Below are positions 25,006 through 37,987 of a stretch of DNA of 64,000 bases, piece by piece; within the stretch, counting starts at the first letter, position 1; each line of letters begins with the position of its first letter. Under the pieces are notes generated by a model. The model ran no database searches. It was not told where the DNA came from and saw nothing but the letters and a program-made list of their open reading frames with translations. Source of the stretch: Candidatus Nitrosymbiomonas proteolyticus (lineage in GTDB: Bacteria > Armatimonadota > Fimbriimonadia > Fimbriimonadales > Fimbriimonadaceae); assembly GCA_017347465.1 (NCBI GenBank), contig AP021858.1, positions 930,001 through 994,000 on the forward strand, written 5' to 3'. Position numbers and translations under genes: made by a program.

Positions 25006-27438
25006 GTGGCTACGAAACGCGACGATCGAACCCTGAAAGTCGCCGACGTGGCTCTCGATGCGAAGACCGGCGGGCTCCATTCGGTCTTCACGTATGCCGC
25101 AACCCCGCAGATGAAAGTCGGTGACGCCGTCGCCGTTCCGGTCGGCCCGCGCACCGCGTTGGGATTCGTCGTGGGCCTGCGCGAGGTCTCGCAAGAGGAA
25201 CTCGGATTCCCGGCTTCTCAACTGAAAGGGGCCCAGTCGACGATTTCGGGGTTTGCTCTCCCTCAAGAGGTGATTCAGCTCGTCAGGCACGTCACCGAGG
25301 AGTATTTGTGCCCGCTTCCGGTGGCGATTACCGCCGCTCTTCCTCCAGGCGCGCATGGATTGATCACCCGCGCTTGGAGTGTGCGTGCCGATGCGGATCG
25401 GGGGGGCGAATCGACGCTCGCCGTCCACGAGCGAGAGGTCCTTGCCATGCTCAAGGACCTGGGGAAGCCCCTCGTCGAGCCTCGAACGAAGAAGCTCGAC
25501 CCTGGGCTCTTGCGAGCGCTGAAATCTCTCAGGAATCAGGGCTTCGTCGAAGACTCGATCGTTGCGGACGTTCCGACGGAATCACGAAAAGCAGGGGTTT
25601 TGCTCAAACTCACGGACGACGCCGATAAGATCGAGCGGTTTCTCAAGGCGAACACCCGCAAGCGACCCGCTCAAGCGCTCACGCTCGTCAGGCTGCAAGA
25701 AATCGATCACCCGGCTCTTGCGGCCAGCGACATCCGCGCCCTCTGCGGGGTCACCGAAACCACGATCCGAGCGCTGACTGACGCGGGCCTGCTCACTCCC
25801 TTGCAGCAAGACGCCAGCGTAGCGACCCCAGCGCACACGCCCAACCGCCATCAAGCGATCGCCATCGACGCCCTTATTGCGGCCGTGGAGTCGCGGAGTT
25901 TGCAGAGGTTCTTGCTCTTCGGGGTGACGGGCAGCGGCAAGACCGAAGTCTATCTTCGGGCCGCCCAATCAGCGCTCAAAATGGGCCGCCAGGTCCTGTT
26001 CCTCGTTCCGGAGATCGCACTGGCAAGCCAAGCGGTCTCGCTGCTGCGCGAACGTTTTGGGGGCCGCGTCGCCCTTCTGCACAGCGACCTTACTGCCTCG
26101 CAGCGCATCGAGAGTTGGATGTCGGTCCGGTCAGGCGAGGCTCCGGTGGTGATTGGGGCTCGGAGCGCGGCGTTTGCGCCCCTCTCGAACCTGGGGCTCA
26201 TCGTTATGGACGAGGAGCATGAGGGTAGCTACAAACAAGAGGCCGCCCCAAGGTACCACGCCAGATCGCTTGGGGAGGCTCTGAGTCGAATCCACTCCTG
26301 CCCGATCGTGTTTGGTTCCGCGACGCCCAGCGTCGAGACGTTCCACGAGGCCGACGAAGACAAAATCACGCTGCTTTCGCTCCCGGAGCGGGCGGCTAAG
26401 GCGCAGTTGCCTACCGTCGAAATCGTCGACCTCCGAGAGGGGTTTCGAACCGGCCAGCCCTCGCTGTTCGCGCCGAGATTCGTCGAGCGACTCCGGGAAA
26501 CGCTTGATCGCGGGGAGCAGGCGATCCTGTTCCTCAACCGCCGAGCCTACGCACCGTTTCTTGTGTGCCGCGATTGCGGATTCCAATTCAAGTGCCCCAA
26601 TTGCGCGGTGTCGCTTTCCTATAGCAAGCGAACGCACCGGCTGCGGTGCCATCACTGTCTCTATCAAACCTCCGCGCCGGAGATTTGCCCGAGTTGTGAG
26701 GGATCGAGGATTCGCGTTTTTGGGGTGGGGACGGAGCGAGTGGAGGATTCGATCCGGGAGCTATTCCCCGACGCGAGGGTGGCGCGACTCGACCGGGACG
26801 TGGCGCAAAAGCGCGGCGCCTTGGAGCAGGTCCTCGCTGGATTCGCTGCCCGCGAGATCGACATCTTGGTCGGCACTCAGATGGTCGCCAAGGGCCTCAA
26901 CTTCCCTCATGTGACGATGGTCGGGGTGGTCGCCGCCGACATCTCCCTCAACGTGCCTGACTTCCGAGCGACCGAGCGCACGTTTCAACTTCTCGCCCAG
27001 GTCGCGGGAAGGGCGGGACGCGGACAGTCCCCGGGTTACGTGGTGATCCAAACGATGAATCCCGACCACCCGGCGCTGCAAAGGGTCGTCGAACACGACT
27101 ACCTTGGGCTCTTCGAAGCAGAGAGGGCCGAACGCGCCGCCGTTCGTTATCCGCCCTTCGTGAGACTAGTCAATGTGGTCCTAAGCGGCGAATCGAGGAA
27201 GGACGTGGAGTCCGCTTCCTCCGAGGCCGCCCAGCGAATCCGCAGGGCGAACGCTGAGGCAACCCTCTTAGGGCCGACCGACTGCGCCATCGAACGGCTC
27301 AACAACCGGTGGCGGAGGCACCTGCTGTTGAAGCTGAACCCGCAGGAACCGCTGAACTGGGTGGGCCAGGCGCTTGCCGGTTTCGAGCCGCACGGCGTCC
27401 AGGTGGTGATCGACGTGGATCCCAACTCGCTCGTTTAG
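25006..27438 (+). CDS. priA: primosomal protein N' (replication restart helicase)
   Basis: An 810-residue PriA, the 3'-5' helicase that reloads the replisome at stalled forks. Order: an N-terminal 3'-end-binding domain (~10-110; GDAVAVPVGPRTALGFVVGL), a winged-helix region (~220-270), Walker A GVTGSGKTEVYLRA (~306-319), the DEEH box VMDEEHEGSYKQE, and FGSATPSVETF. A zinc domain has eight cysteines as four pairs (CRDC, CPNC, CHHC, CPSC). Helicase motifs V-VI (GTQMVAKGLNFPHV, QVAGRAGRG) and a C-terminal domain follow. The start is GTG 25006; its stop overlaps that of the convergent gene by 4 bases. Confidence 0.97.
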   Translation: MATKRDDRTLKVADVALDAKTGGLHSVFTYAATPQMKVGDAVAVPVGPRTALGFVVGLREVSQEELGFPASQLKGAQSTISGFALPQEVIQLVRHVTEEYLCPLPVAITAALPPGAHGLITRAWSVRADADRGGESTLAVHEREVLAMLKDLGKPLVEPRTKKLDPGLLRALKSLRNQGFVEDSIVADVPTESRKAGVLLKLTDDADKIERFLKANTRKRPAQALTLVRLQEIDHPALAASDIRALCGVTETTIRALTDAGLLTPLQQDASVATPAHTPNRHQAIAIDALIAAVESRSLQRFLLFGVTGSGKTEVYLRAAQSALKMGRQVLFLVPEIALASQAVSLLRERFGGRVALLHSDLTASQRIESWMSVRSGEAPVVIGARSAAFAPLSNLGLIVMDEEHEGSYKQEAAPRYHARSLGEALSRIHSCPIVFGSATPSVETFHEADEDKITLLSLPERAAKAQLPTVEIVDLREGFRTGQPSLFAPRFVERLRETLDRGEQAILFLNRRAYAPFLVCRDCGFQFKCPNCAVSLSYSKRTHRLRCHHCLYQTSAPEICPSCEGSRIRVFGVGTERVEDSIRELFPDARVARLDRDVAQKRGALEQVLAGFAAREIDILVGTQMVAKGLNFPHVTMVGVVAADISLNVPDFRATERTFQLLAQVAGRAGRGQSPGYVVIQTMNPDHPALQRVVEHDYLGLFEAERAERAAVRYPPFVRLVNVVLSGESRKDVESASSEAAQRIRRANAEATLLGPTDCAIERLNNRWRRHLLLKLNPQEPLNWVGQALAGFEPHGVQVVIDVDPNSLV

Positions 27439-28127
27439 CGAGAGGGCGGTTCGGGCTGCTTGAAGCCCAATGTATTCGAAAGAACTTGCATCGCTCCCGA
27501 GAACGCCGCCCGCCCGAGCCATTCCGCGCGTCGCTTGGATTCCAGCAAGATCATTTGGGCGATGTCGTCGGGGTTGCCCGTGATCTCCCCGCTGCGGGTC
27601 GTCCCGAAGTAGGGGCCCTGCGCGAGACCAGTGATCGCGCGCTTCGACCCGTCCGCGAGCCACTTGGCATCGGGTACGGAGGCCACCCAAGTCCGCACCT
27701 CGACCTTCGATTCACTAAGGGGCCGTCCCGGGTTGCTGAGGATCGACGAGACCTCGGCGTTCTTCTGGCTTTCCTTGCCGACCTGGATCAGAATTACGAA
27801 CTGGGCCTCGACCTGCGTGCCGAGACTGGTGAGTTGGGCGAGGTTCCGATGTCGGCCGTTGGCAAAGTCGATCCCCAGGTCCTTGGCCGCTGGTCCCGTC
27901 TTCTCTCGGCCGACCAGCCGGTAGCCTGAGGATTCGGCGGACTTTGAAAGGAGATTCTCGATCCATCCGTCCATCTCGGCCCGGACGAACTCCTTGTCCG
28001 CATGGGGGAACTTGGGATCGCACGTGTTGACAATCGGCGCGAGCGCAATTGCGAGGCGCGGCGCTTCTTGCGGGAGAGAATCCCAGCCGAGAACTCCCGT
28101 TAGCGCGAGGGCCAGTATCGTTCCCAT
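27435..28127 (-). CDS. exported protein of unknown function
   Basis: A 230-residue protein with a short signal peptide (MGTILALALTGVLGW). The mature part reads like a periplasmic alpha/beta domain: RLAIALAPIVNTCD, then FVRAEMDGWIENLLSKSAES and SGYRLVGREKTGP, and VEAQFVILIQVGKESQK. This resembles the open-ended fold of TolB-N or CsgG-like lipoproteins that compute a named protein's stability or secretion state, but I cannot assign a family with confidence. A Cys in VNTCDPK is the only cysteine. It is located between priA (convergent, 4-base overlap) and gyrB, 36 bases beyond the gyrB stop, and may be co-transcribed with gyrB... as an earlier or separate unit is unclear from sequence. Confidence 0.65.
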   Translation of the reverse strand: MGTILALALTGVLGWDSLPQEAPRLAIALAPIVNTCDPKFPHADKEFVRAEMDGWIENLLSKSAESSGYRLVGREKTGPAAKDLGIDFANGRHRNLAQLTSLGTQVEAQFVILIQVGKESQKNAEVSSILSNPGRPLSESKVEVRTWVASVPDAKWLADGSKRAITGLAQGPYFGTTRSGEITGNPDDIAQMILLESKRRAEWLGRAAFSGAMQVLSNTLGFKQPEPPSR

Positions 28128-28163
28128 TTGCCTATCCGACGAGCGAGCGCCCTTGGGCCTTCG

Positions 28164-32461
<4,298 letters not shown>

Positions 32462-32474
32462 TTTCGTTGTCTCC

Positions 32475-33260
32475 TCACTCGAAACCGGCCCTATCCGAAC
32501 CTCCGGCGGCCGAGCCCTGCTCCCCTTCGCGTCCCTTGCTTCGCCAACGTCGAACCACTCCCCCTTGCAGCCCAACCAGAATCGGGGCCACTACGAGCGC
32601 GGGCAGATAGGTCGCGGCGGCAAGGCTCTTGACCTCTAGCAGCCCTAACCCGATCGCGACAAGCAGCAACCCTCCGACTGCTGTGGTCTCTGCCAAGCGG
32701 TCGTTGTGGCGCGCCAAGAACTTGAGCCGGGTGGCGCCGTTCGTCAAGGCTCCCTGAAATACCAATACGACCAGCGCCGAGACCAAGACTCCCGCTCCGA
32801 GCGTAGCAGAAAGAAACAGCGCCGCGAAGCCATCGAGCGTCGATTTGATCGCGAGCAACTCAACCTTGCCTTCGAGCCCGTCCTGCAGGCACCCCAAGAG
32901 CGTCATCGGGCCGACGCAAAAGAGCACGCTCGCGGTGATCAAACCCTCCTCGAAGCGGCCGTCCTCGGCTGCGCCCAGAGTCGACTTGGCGAACTCAGCG
33001 AAGGCGCGGAGTCCCTCGTCGAGACGCAAGAGGAGGCCCAGAACCCCTCCTAAGACGATGGCCGCAACTACGATCAAGACGCTCTTGGTTTCTAAGAACA
33101 TCTTGACGCCAAGCCCCAGTGTCGCCAGCCCGATCCCCGCCGTGGCGACGACCTTGTATTCAGGAGGAACTGCCGCGCCCGCAGCCAAGCCCACGACCGA
33201 ACCCACGACGACCGTGGCCGTGTTGAGCGCGGTTCCCTTGCCGACGAGGTATGGGGTCAC
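32475..33260 (-). CDS. DUF554 (YqgA-like) membrane protein
   Basis: A 261-residue integral membrane protein of the DUF554 family, with about seven helices. The N-terminal glycine-rich GKGTALNTATVVVGSVVGLA matches the family opening (usually GTLINAxxVxxG), and GLITASVLFCVGPMTLLGCL carries the conserved signature GxxxASLLFCVGxM. The biochemical role of the family is unknown; small-molecule transport has been suggested. The start is probably GTG 33258-33260, whose TAGTG overlaps the serC stop by one base; an ATG at 33311 would lie inside serC. It is 13 bases upstream of the S9 peptidase. Confidence 0.85.
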   Translation of the reverse strand: MTPYLVGKGTALNTATVVVGSVVGLAAGAAVPPEYKVVATAGIGLATLGLGVKMFLETKSVLIVVAAIVLGGVLGLLLRLDEGLRAFAEFAKSTLGAAEDGRFEEGLITASVLFCVGPMTLLGCLQDGLEGKVELLAIKSTLDGFAALFLSATLGAGVLVSALVVLVFQGALTNGATRLKFLARHNDRLAETTAVGGLLLVAIGLGLLEVKSLAAATYLPALVVAPILVGLQGGVVRRWRSKGREGEQGSAAGGSDRAGFE

Positions 33261-34354
33261 TATCCGTTTCTTCGAGCGAAGGCTCCCATGAAGTCCGCAA
33301 GCGCTTCGCATCCTTCCTTGGGGAAGGCGTTGTAGATGCTGGCGCGGATTCCGCCGATCGACCGGTGACCCTTGAGCCCGTCCAGCCCCAAGGCTTCCGA
33401 CTCCTTCACAAACGCGTTGGTGAGTTCTTCGTTCGGCAGGGTAAATGTAACATTCATTACAGACCGGCAGTGCTTTTGTGAATGACCGCTATAAAAGCCT
33501 CCCGATGAGTCGATCGCATCGTACAGAAGCTGGGATTTGGCTTGTGCTTGTTCTTGCATCCTTGCTACGCCGCCCTGACGCACGACCCATTTGTAAACCA
33601 GCCCGCACACGTAGATCGCGAAGCAAGGCGGTGTGTTATAGAGGGAGGCGTTCGCCGTGTGGAGCCGGTAATCCAGCATCGGGTGATGGTCCTTTGGGCA
33701 GCGGTCGAGGAGGTCTTGGCTGATCACGACGACCGTAGCTCCCGCCGGGCCCATGTTCTTCTGCGCTCCGGCATAGATCAGGTTATAGCGCGAGATGTCG
33801 ATCGGGCGAGAAAGGATGTCCGACGACATATCGCAAACTGCGGGCACGCTGAACGCGAGGTCCTCGAAGAACTGAACGCCTTGGATGGTCTCGTTGCTGG
33901 TGTAGTGGACGTACGCCGCTCCTGGGGTCGTCTGGAGCGCTGCAGGCTCGGGCGTGCGGTCGTAATTGTGGGCTTTCCCGTCCCAAAGAACCTGAATCTG
34001 GCCCACCCTGCGCGCCGCTTCCGCCGACTTCTGACCCCACGAACCGGTTACCACGTAGTCCGCGCTCCCACCTTCGGGGAGAAGGCTCATGGGGATCATC
34101 GTGTTTTGGAGCGAAGCGCCGCCCTGCAAGAAGAGTACGTGGTACGACTCAGGGATTCCCAGCAGAGAACGGAAGTCGGCCTCAGCCTCTTCGATGATGC
34201 TGCCGAAATGCTTGCTCCGGTGGCTGAGTTCCATGACGCTCATTCCGGAGCCGTTCCAGTTGAGCAACTCGTCGCGAACCTGCTCAAGGACTTCGACGGG
34301 CAGCGTGCAGGGGCCGGCAGAGAAGTTATAGACCCGGTTGTAGGGCTGACTCAT
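33260..34354 (-). CDS. serC: phosphoserine aminotransferase
   Basis: A 364-residue class V aminotransferase converting 3-phosphohydroxypyruvate to phosphoserine in serine biosynthesis; it can also act in pyridoxine synthesis. N-terminus VYNFSAGPCTLPVEVL is diagnostic. The PLP lysine lies in LIYAGAQKNMGPAG (~residue 196), preceded by VCDMSSDILSRPIDI holding the PLP-ring Asp. The phosphate-binding C-terminal region is CRSVMNVTFTLP and RSIGGIRASIYNAFP. The start is ATG 34352-34354. It lies inside an envelope operon, unusual company for serC, and is coupled to the DUF554 gene. Confidence 0.96.
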   Translation of the reverse strand: MSQPYNRVYNFSAGPCTLPVEVLEQVRDELLNWNGSGMSVMELSHRSKHFGSIIEEAEADFRSLLGIPESYHVLFLQGGASLQNTMIPMSLLPEGGSADYVVTGSWGQKSAEAARRVGQIQVLWDGKAHNYDRTPEPAALQTTPGAAYVHYTSNETIQGVQFFEDLAFSVPAVCDMSSDILSRPIDISRYNLIYAGAQKNMGPAGATVVVISQDLLDRCPKDHHPMLDYRLHTANASLYNTPPCFAIYVCGLVYKWVVRQGGVARMQEQAQAKSQLLYDAIDSSGGFYSGHSQKHCRSVMNVTFTLPNEELTNAFVKESEALGLDGLKGHRSIGGIRASIYNAFPKEGCEALADFMGAFARRNG

Positions 34355-34364
34355 AGGCCCGGTT

Positions 34365-35120
34365 TTACCCCGAGAGTCCCTCAGAAGCCTCAAACCGTTC
34401 GAGCGCGGCCAGCCAGCGGGCCCATCGGCTCGATCGCACGACCCGGGCTGCGAGCGGTTCGGGATGCGAAGGATGCCGGAAGTCGGTCCATTTCGCGGGC
34501 CTCATGACCTCCCTTTGCGCCAGCGGAGGACGGTCCGGAGAGAGTTTCTGAAGCAACGAGTACCAAACGAGCAGGGTCCGAAGATGCTGGCTCGGGTAGC
34601 AGGCCAGCAAACGGCGCTTCAGTTCGGTCTCCTCCTCGCTCAACTCCAAGACCTCGCGCCGGTCGGGCATGCTGAACTCATTGATGACCTGCACTGGCTG
34701 AGCGTAGGTGTGGTAGAGAGGTACTTCAAAGACCGGTCCCGAAAACGACCGGACGACCGCGACGTGGGTGGCGTCATGGTCGAGGTGCCCCTGCTCGAAC
34801 GCGCAGGTGACCACTCGGTCGGGACGCAACTCTTCGAGGACCTCGCTCAGGGCGTTCCTCATGAGGGACAGGTTCTCGGCAAGGTACCGATCCGGGAAGT
34901 TGAGAGTGGCCAATTTTGCGTCGTCCAGGCCCAGGAGCCGAGCGCAGTCACCTGCCTCGGCAAACCTCTCTGGCGTTCCGTGAGTGAAGATCAGATCGAC
35001 GCGCGCCCCGGCCCGGGTGAGCCGCCGAATCCAAGCCGCGATCGAAAGCTCGTCGTCGGGGTGCGCGAACACAAACGCCCAGCTTTGATCGGGGTCTGGA
35101 TCGAACGCAGGTCGGATCAT
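34365..35120 (-). CDS. PIG-L family zinc deacetylase
   Basis: A 251-residue PIG-L/LmbE-like N-acetylglucosamine-type deacetylase. The zinc motif AHPDDE is near residue 19-24 (WAFVFAHPDDELSIAAWIRR) and the second His motif is EQGHLDHDATH near 125. This family removes acetyl groups from GlcNAc in glycolipids, mycothiol or antibiotics. The C-terminal third (CYPSQHLRTLLVWYSLLQKL, REVMRPAKWTDFRHPSHPEP) is not needed for the core and may bind the acceptor. Its position between the heptosyltransferase-like genes and serC, with an ATGA overlap, suggests it trims an LPS core sugar; this is inferred. Confidence 0.88.
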   Translation of the reverse strand: MIRPAFDPDPDQSWAFVFAHPDDELSIAAWIRRLTRAGARVDLIFTHGTPERFAEAGDCARLLGLDDAKLATLNFPDRYLAENLSLMRNALSEVLEELRPDRVVTCAFEQGHLDHDATHVAVVRSFSGPVFEVPLYHTYAQPVQVINEFSMPDRREVLELSEEETELKRRLLACYPSQHLRTLLVWYSLLQKLSPDRPPLAQREVMRPAKWTDFRHPSHPEPLAARVVRSSRWARWLAALERFEASEGLSG

Positions 35121-36058
35121 CGCAGAGCCCTCGTAATCCTTTCTCGCACGGCTTCGACGGAGATCTGCGCCATGCCTGTGGGTTCGTAGAGGCAGTTCCC
35201 GATCTGGCCGTAGGGGCACGTTCGCTGGGGATCGGTTGCGGAATAGAGTCCGATGGCGGGCCGGTTCAGCGCGGCGGCAATGTGAGTCGAACCCGTGTCG
35301 CCACCCACATGGAACTTGCACCCTTCGATCAATGCGACAAGCGCGCCCAAGTTTGTTTTCCCCGCAAGCGACACGATGGCCTGCCCGCCTGCGCGAACGG
35401 CCGCTTCGGCAGCTTCGAGGTCGGCCGGAGCCTTGCCGCCAATCACGACGCAGCGGAGGCCCTCCGCGTGGAGCTTGGCTGCAAGTTCAGCGAAGGAAGA
35501 CGGCGGCCAGCGCTTGGCGGCGTGTGCCGAAGTGGGGTTGAGAACCGCGTAGTCTCCTTCGATGCCGGACTCAGCAAGCAACGAAAGCGCATGCTGCCGG
35601 TCCTCCTGAGTCGCCGACAATCCGAACTCAGCCCGGGCGGCAACGCCGCCCACCGCCCGCGCGACGTCGACGTACTGATCGACTACGTGCGCGCTCGTGG
35701 GATCGGGAGTCACCGGCGACGAAAACAGGCCAGCGGCTTCGCGCTGCCAATGGAACCCCACCTTCCGCTTGGCACGCGACCGCCCGACGATGATCGCGCT
35801 CTTGAAGAGGCCCTGGACGTCCAGTGCCGCGTCAAACTCGCCTTCGGGCTTGGGCCACGTCGTCGGTGAGACCTTGGGCGACGCCAAAACGACCTTGTCG
35901 ACGAACGCGCAGCGGTCCACGAGGGCGGAGAACCTCGGGTCGGCGTACCAAACGACCTCACAATCGGGGAAGCCCCTCTTGAGCGCCCCGGCCACAGGAA
36001 GCGAGCAAACCACATCGCCGAGGGCGGAGAGCCGGCTAATGAGAAATCGCGCGCGCAT
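35117..36058 (-). CDS. glycosyltransferase family 9 (ADP-heptose:LPS heptosyltransferase-like), first
   Basis: A 313-residue GT9 enzyme. The N-terminal Rossmann domain begins RARFLISRLSALGDVVCSLP, the classic heptosyltransferase start. The C-terminal domain has YAVLNPTSAHAAKRWPPSSF and HVGGDTGSTHIAAALNRPAI, with the conserved nucleotide/phosphate-binding GGDTGxxH motif, then GLYSATDPQRTCPYG. Such enzymes add L,D-heptose to the LPS core (WaaC/WaaF). It overlaps the preceding GT9 by 23 bases and the PIG-L gene by 4. ATG 36056-36058 is the natural start. Which core step it performs is not resolvable. Confidence 0.9.
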   Translation of the reverse strand: MRARFLISRLSALGDVVCSLPVAGALKRGFPDCEVVWYADPRFSALVDRCAFVDKVVLASPKVSPTTWPKPEGEFDAALDVQGLFKSAIIVGRSRAKRKVGFHWQREAAGLFSSPVTPDPTSAHVVDQYVDVARAVGGVAARAEFGLSATQEDRQHALSLLAESGIEGDYAVLNPTSAHAAKRWPPSSFAELAAKLHAEGLRCVVIGGKAPADLEAAEAAVRAGGQAIVSLAGKTNLGALVALIEGCKFHVGGDTGSTHIAAALNRPAIGLYSATDPQRTCPYGQIGNCLYEPTGMAQISVEAVRERITRALR

Positions 36059-37004
36059 TCCTCTCCCACAACTCAGTTGCTGCCTGAAGAACCTGACTCG
36101 GATCGAGCGTCGCCGGTGAGCCTTCGCCCTCAAGCACGACCCCGTTGTCCGTATAGGGGCGAAACCTCGCGGCAGGCGTAGCTCCAAACAGCGACACGAC
36201 TGGCACTCCATAACCCGCAGCGATGTGTCCTGAGCCGGTGTCGGCGGCGAGGTGAAGGGCGCTCGAAGCGACGACGGCCATCGATTCGCGCAGACGCAGC
36301 CGGCCGACGTAATCGATCGCGCCGGGAATCTGCGGAGCCCGCACCTCCGGCCCGCCCAGCAACGCTACGGCAAACCCACGGGCGATCAAACCTTGCGCCA
36401 CCTCGGCCCATTTCTCCGCCGGATACGCCTTGTTCGAGTGACCTGCGCCGACGCTGAGACTCGCCAACGGAGTTTCGGCGGGCCAATCCTGGCGAAGCCG
36501 ATCTCGAATGTCTCGGTATTCGGGGAGGATCGGGGCCGCGTCTCCCGGGAAGTCGCCCAGTTCGCCGAGGGCAGCGAGATTCCTCTCCACGACATGCAGG
36601 GAGGGGTCGTAACCCTTCATCGAAGGTACCAGCATCCGCGATAGGGCGTCTTTGCCGCCTACGGAGAGCGTTCTTCTGGGTCTTGCGAAGGCGAGGCAGA
36701 GCGCGGTCTTGGGGTAGCCCTGCAGGTCCAATCCGAGATCGAACTTGTGCTTTCGCAACGACAACCAGAACCTGAGTTTCGGTCCCCAAGAGCGGGGACC
36801 CTGCCTCCTCCACTTGGTTCGCTCGTCGACGGCAACGACGTCGATCAGTCTTTCGGAGTCCACGACGTCGGCGCACCGATCTTCGATCGCCCACACGAGG
36901 AACGAATTCGGGTGGCTGCGCCGAATTCGGGACGGCACGGGCGCGGCCATCACGCAATCGCCGATCGCGGAATACCGGGCAATGAGAACTCGCGGCGCGC
37001 TCAT
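36036..37004 (-). CDS. glycosyltransferase family 9 (heptosyltransferase-like), second
   Basis: A 322-residue GT9 enzyme paralogous to the next gene. N-terminus SAPRVLIARYSAIGDCVMAA; C-terminal LASLSVGAGHSNKAYPAEKW and HLAADTGSGHIAAGYGVPVV, SLFGATPAARFRPY. Residues KAYP..KW correspond to the K(R)WP..xF segment of heptosyltransferases. It starts at ATG 37002-37004, overlapping the upstream acyltransferase stop (ATGA). With two tandem GT9 genes next to lpxK and lpxL, a WaaC/WaaF-like inner-core pair is the simplest reading; the nucleotide sugar itself is unknown. Confidence 0.9.
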   Translation of the reverse strand: MSAPRVLIARYSAIGDCVMAAPVPSRIRRSHPNSFLVWAIEDRCADVVDSERLIDVVAVDERTKWRRQGPRSWGPKLRFWLSLRKHKFDLGLDLQGYPKTALCLAFARPRRTLSVGGKDALSRMLVPSMKGYDPSLHVVERNLAALGELGDFPGDAAPILPEYRDIRDRLRQDWPAETPLASLSVGAGHSNKAYPAEKWAEVAQGLIARGFAVALLGGPEVRAPQIPGAIDYVGRLRLRESMAVVASSALHLAADTGSGHIAAGYGVPVVSLFGATPAARFRPYTDNGVVLEGEGSPATLDPSQVLQAATELWERNARAISH

Positions 37005-37987
37005 AGGAGTCCTGCTTGCCTTGCCGAGCGCCATCGGTCGTGGAACCATAGGTACTGATCTGGGTACTTGCGAACTGCGGCTTCGACGGCCTGATTGTAG
37101 GCCGTCATCAGACCTTCGGATTCCTTTTCCCAATCCCCGCAAGGCTGCAAGGGCGGCTGAAACCAGACGCTATGCCTGCCGTTCGGATCCTTGGCGCTGA
37201 ACGCGGGCACCATCGGCGATCCGGTTCTGAGGCTGAGGACAGCAGGACCAAGTACGGTCCCGGTAGGGTGGCCGAAGAACGGCAAGTAGGACTCGCTTGA
37301 ATTCTGATCCGCGAGCACGACCACGACTTTTCCAGCTCGGAGGGCCCGCAGCATCGACGCCGCTGCGTTGCCCCTCGAAAAGACCTCGACGCCCTGCGAT
37401 TCGCGCCGCTTTTGGATCTCCCGTTCAAGCGAGGGTTCGTCGATCCTCCGCGTGACCGCCGAGCAAGGGATGCCCAACGTGGAGAGGACGTAGGGCAACA
37501 GCTCCCACTCGCCGAAGTGAGCCGTCATCAAGAGCACCCCATCTCCCTTCTCGTAGGCCGCCACGATGTGTTCCGTGCCGGCGAGGTCGATCTCCGCGGA
37601 CGCCGCGCGGTCCAGGTCCATGTCGCCGACGGCAAACCGGAGCGAAATCGTTCCGAAGTGCTCGAACACCCGAACCGCCATCCTTTCGACTCGGGCGGAG
37701 TCGAGTTCGGGGAACGCGAGTTCGAGGTTGGCCCTGCACCGCACTCGGTACTTCCTGGAAACGGCGCGGAATGCCCGCCCCAGCCTTGCTCCGAGCTTCG
37801 CTTTCGTTCGTTGGCTGCGGCCCTTTAGTAGCGCGCGCAGCCCTCGAAAGAGCACGACCCCTACCTTCCCGGCCAAACGACGCCTAAATGCCTGACGCAA
37901 GGGCAGACCGGAGCCACTCGGCGAACGAACCTGCTGGCTCGATGGCGACGGATTGCTGCGCGAACCAGAACTGGTGCTGTTGGACAT
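37001..37987 (-). CDS. lpxL: lipid A acyltransferase, LpxL/HtrB family
   Basis: A lysophospholipid-acyltransferase-fold protein that adds secondary acyl chains to lipid A at the inner membrane. The catalytic HX4E motif is TAHFGEWELLPYV (His/Glu), with LADQNSSESYLPFFG and DQYLWFHDRWRS later, all LpxL-type. From ATG 37987 it has 328 residues, but the first ~37 are Ser/Pro-rich and overlap lpxK by 104 bases. A GTG at 37855 (284 residues, AAGG ribosome-site remnant) or TTG 37876/37900 may be the true start, placing the helix VLFRGLRALL at the N-terminus as in other LpxL. LpxM-like alternatives cannot be excluded. Confidence 0.85.
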   Translation of the reverse strand: MSNSTSSGSRSNPSPSSQQVRSPSGSGLPLRQAFRRRLAGKVGVVLFRGLRALLKGRSQRTKAKLGARLGRAFRAVSRKYRVRCRANLELAFPELDSARVERMAVRVFEHFGTISLRFAVGDMDLDRAASAEIDLAGTEHIVAAYEKGDGVLLMTAHFGEWELLPYVLSTLGIPCSAVTRRIDEPSLEREIQKRRESQGVEVFSRGNAAASMLRALRAGKVVVVLADQNSSESYLPFFGHPTGTVLGPAVLSLRTGSPMVPAFSAKDPNGRHSVWFQPPLQPCGDWEKESEGLMTAYNQAVEAAVRKYPDQYLWFHDRWRSARQAGLL

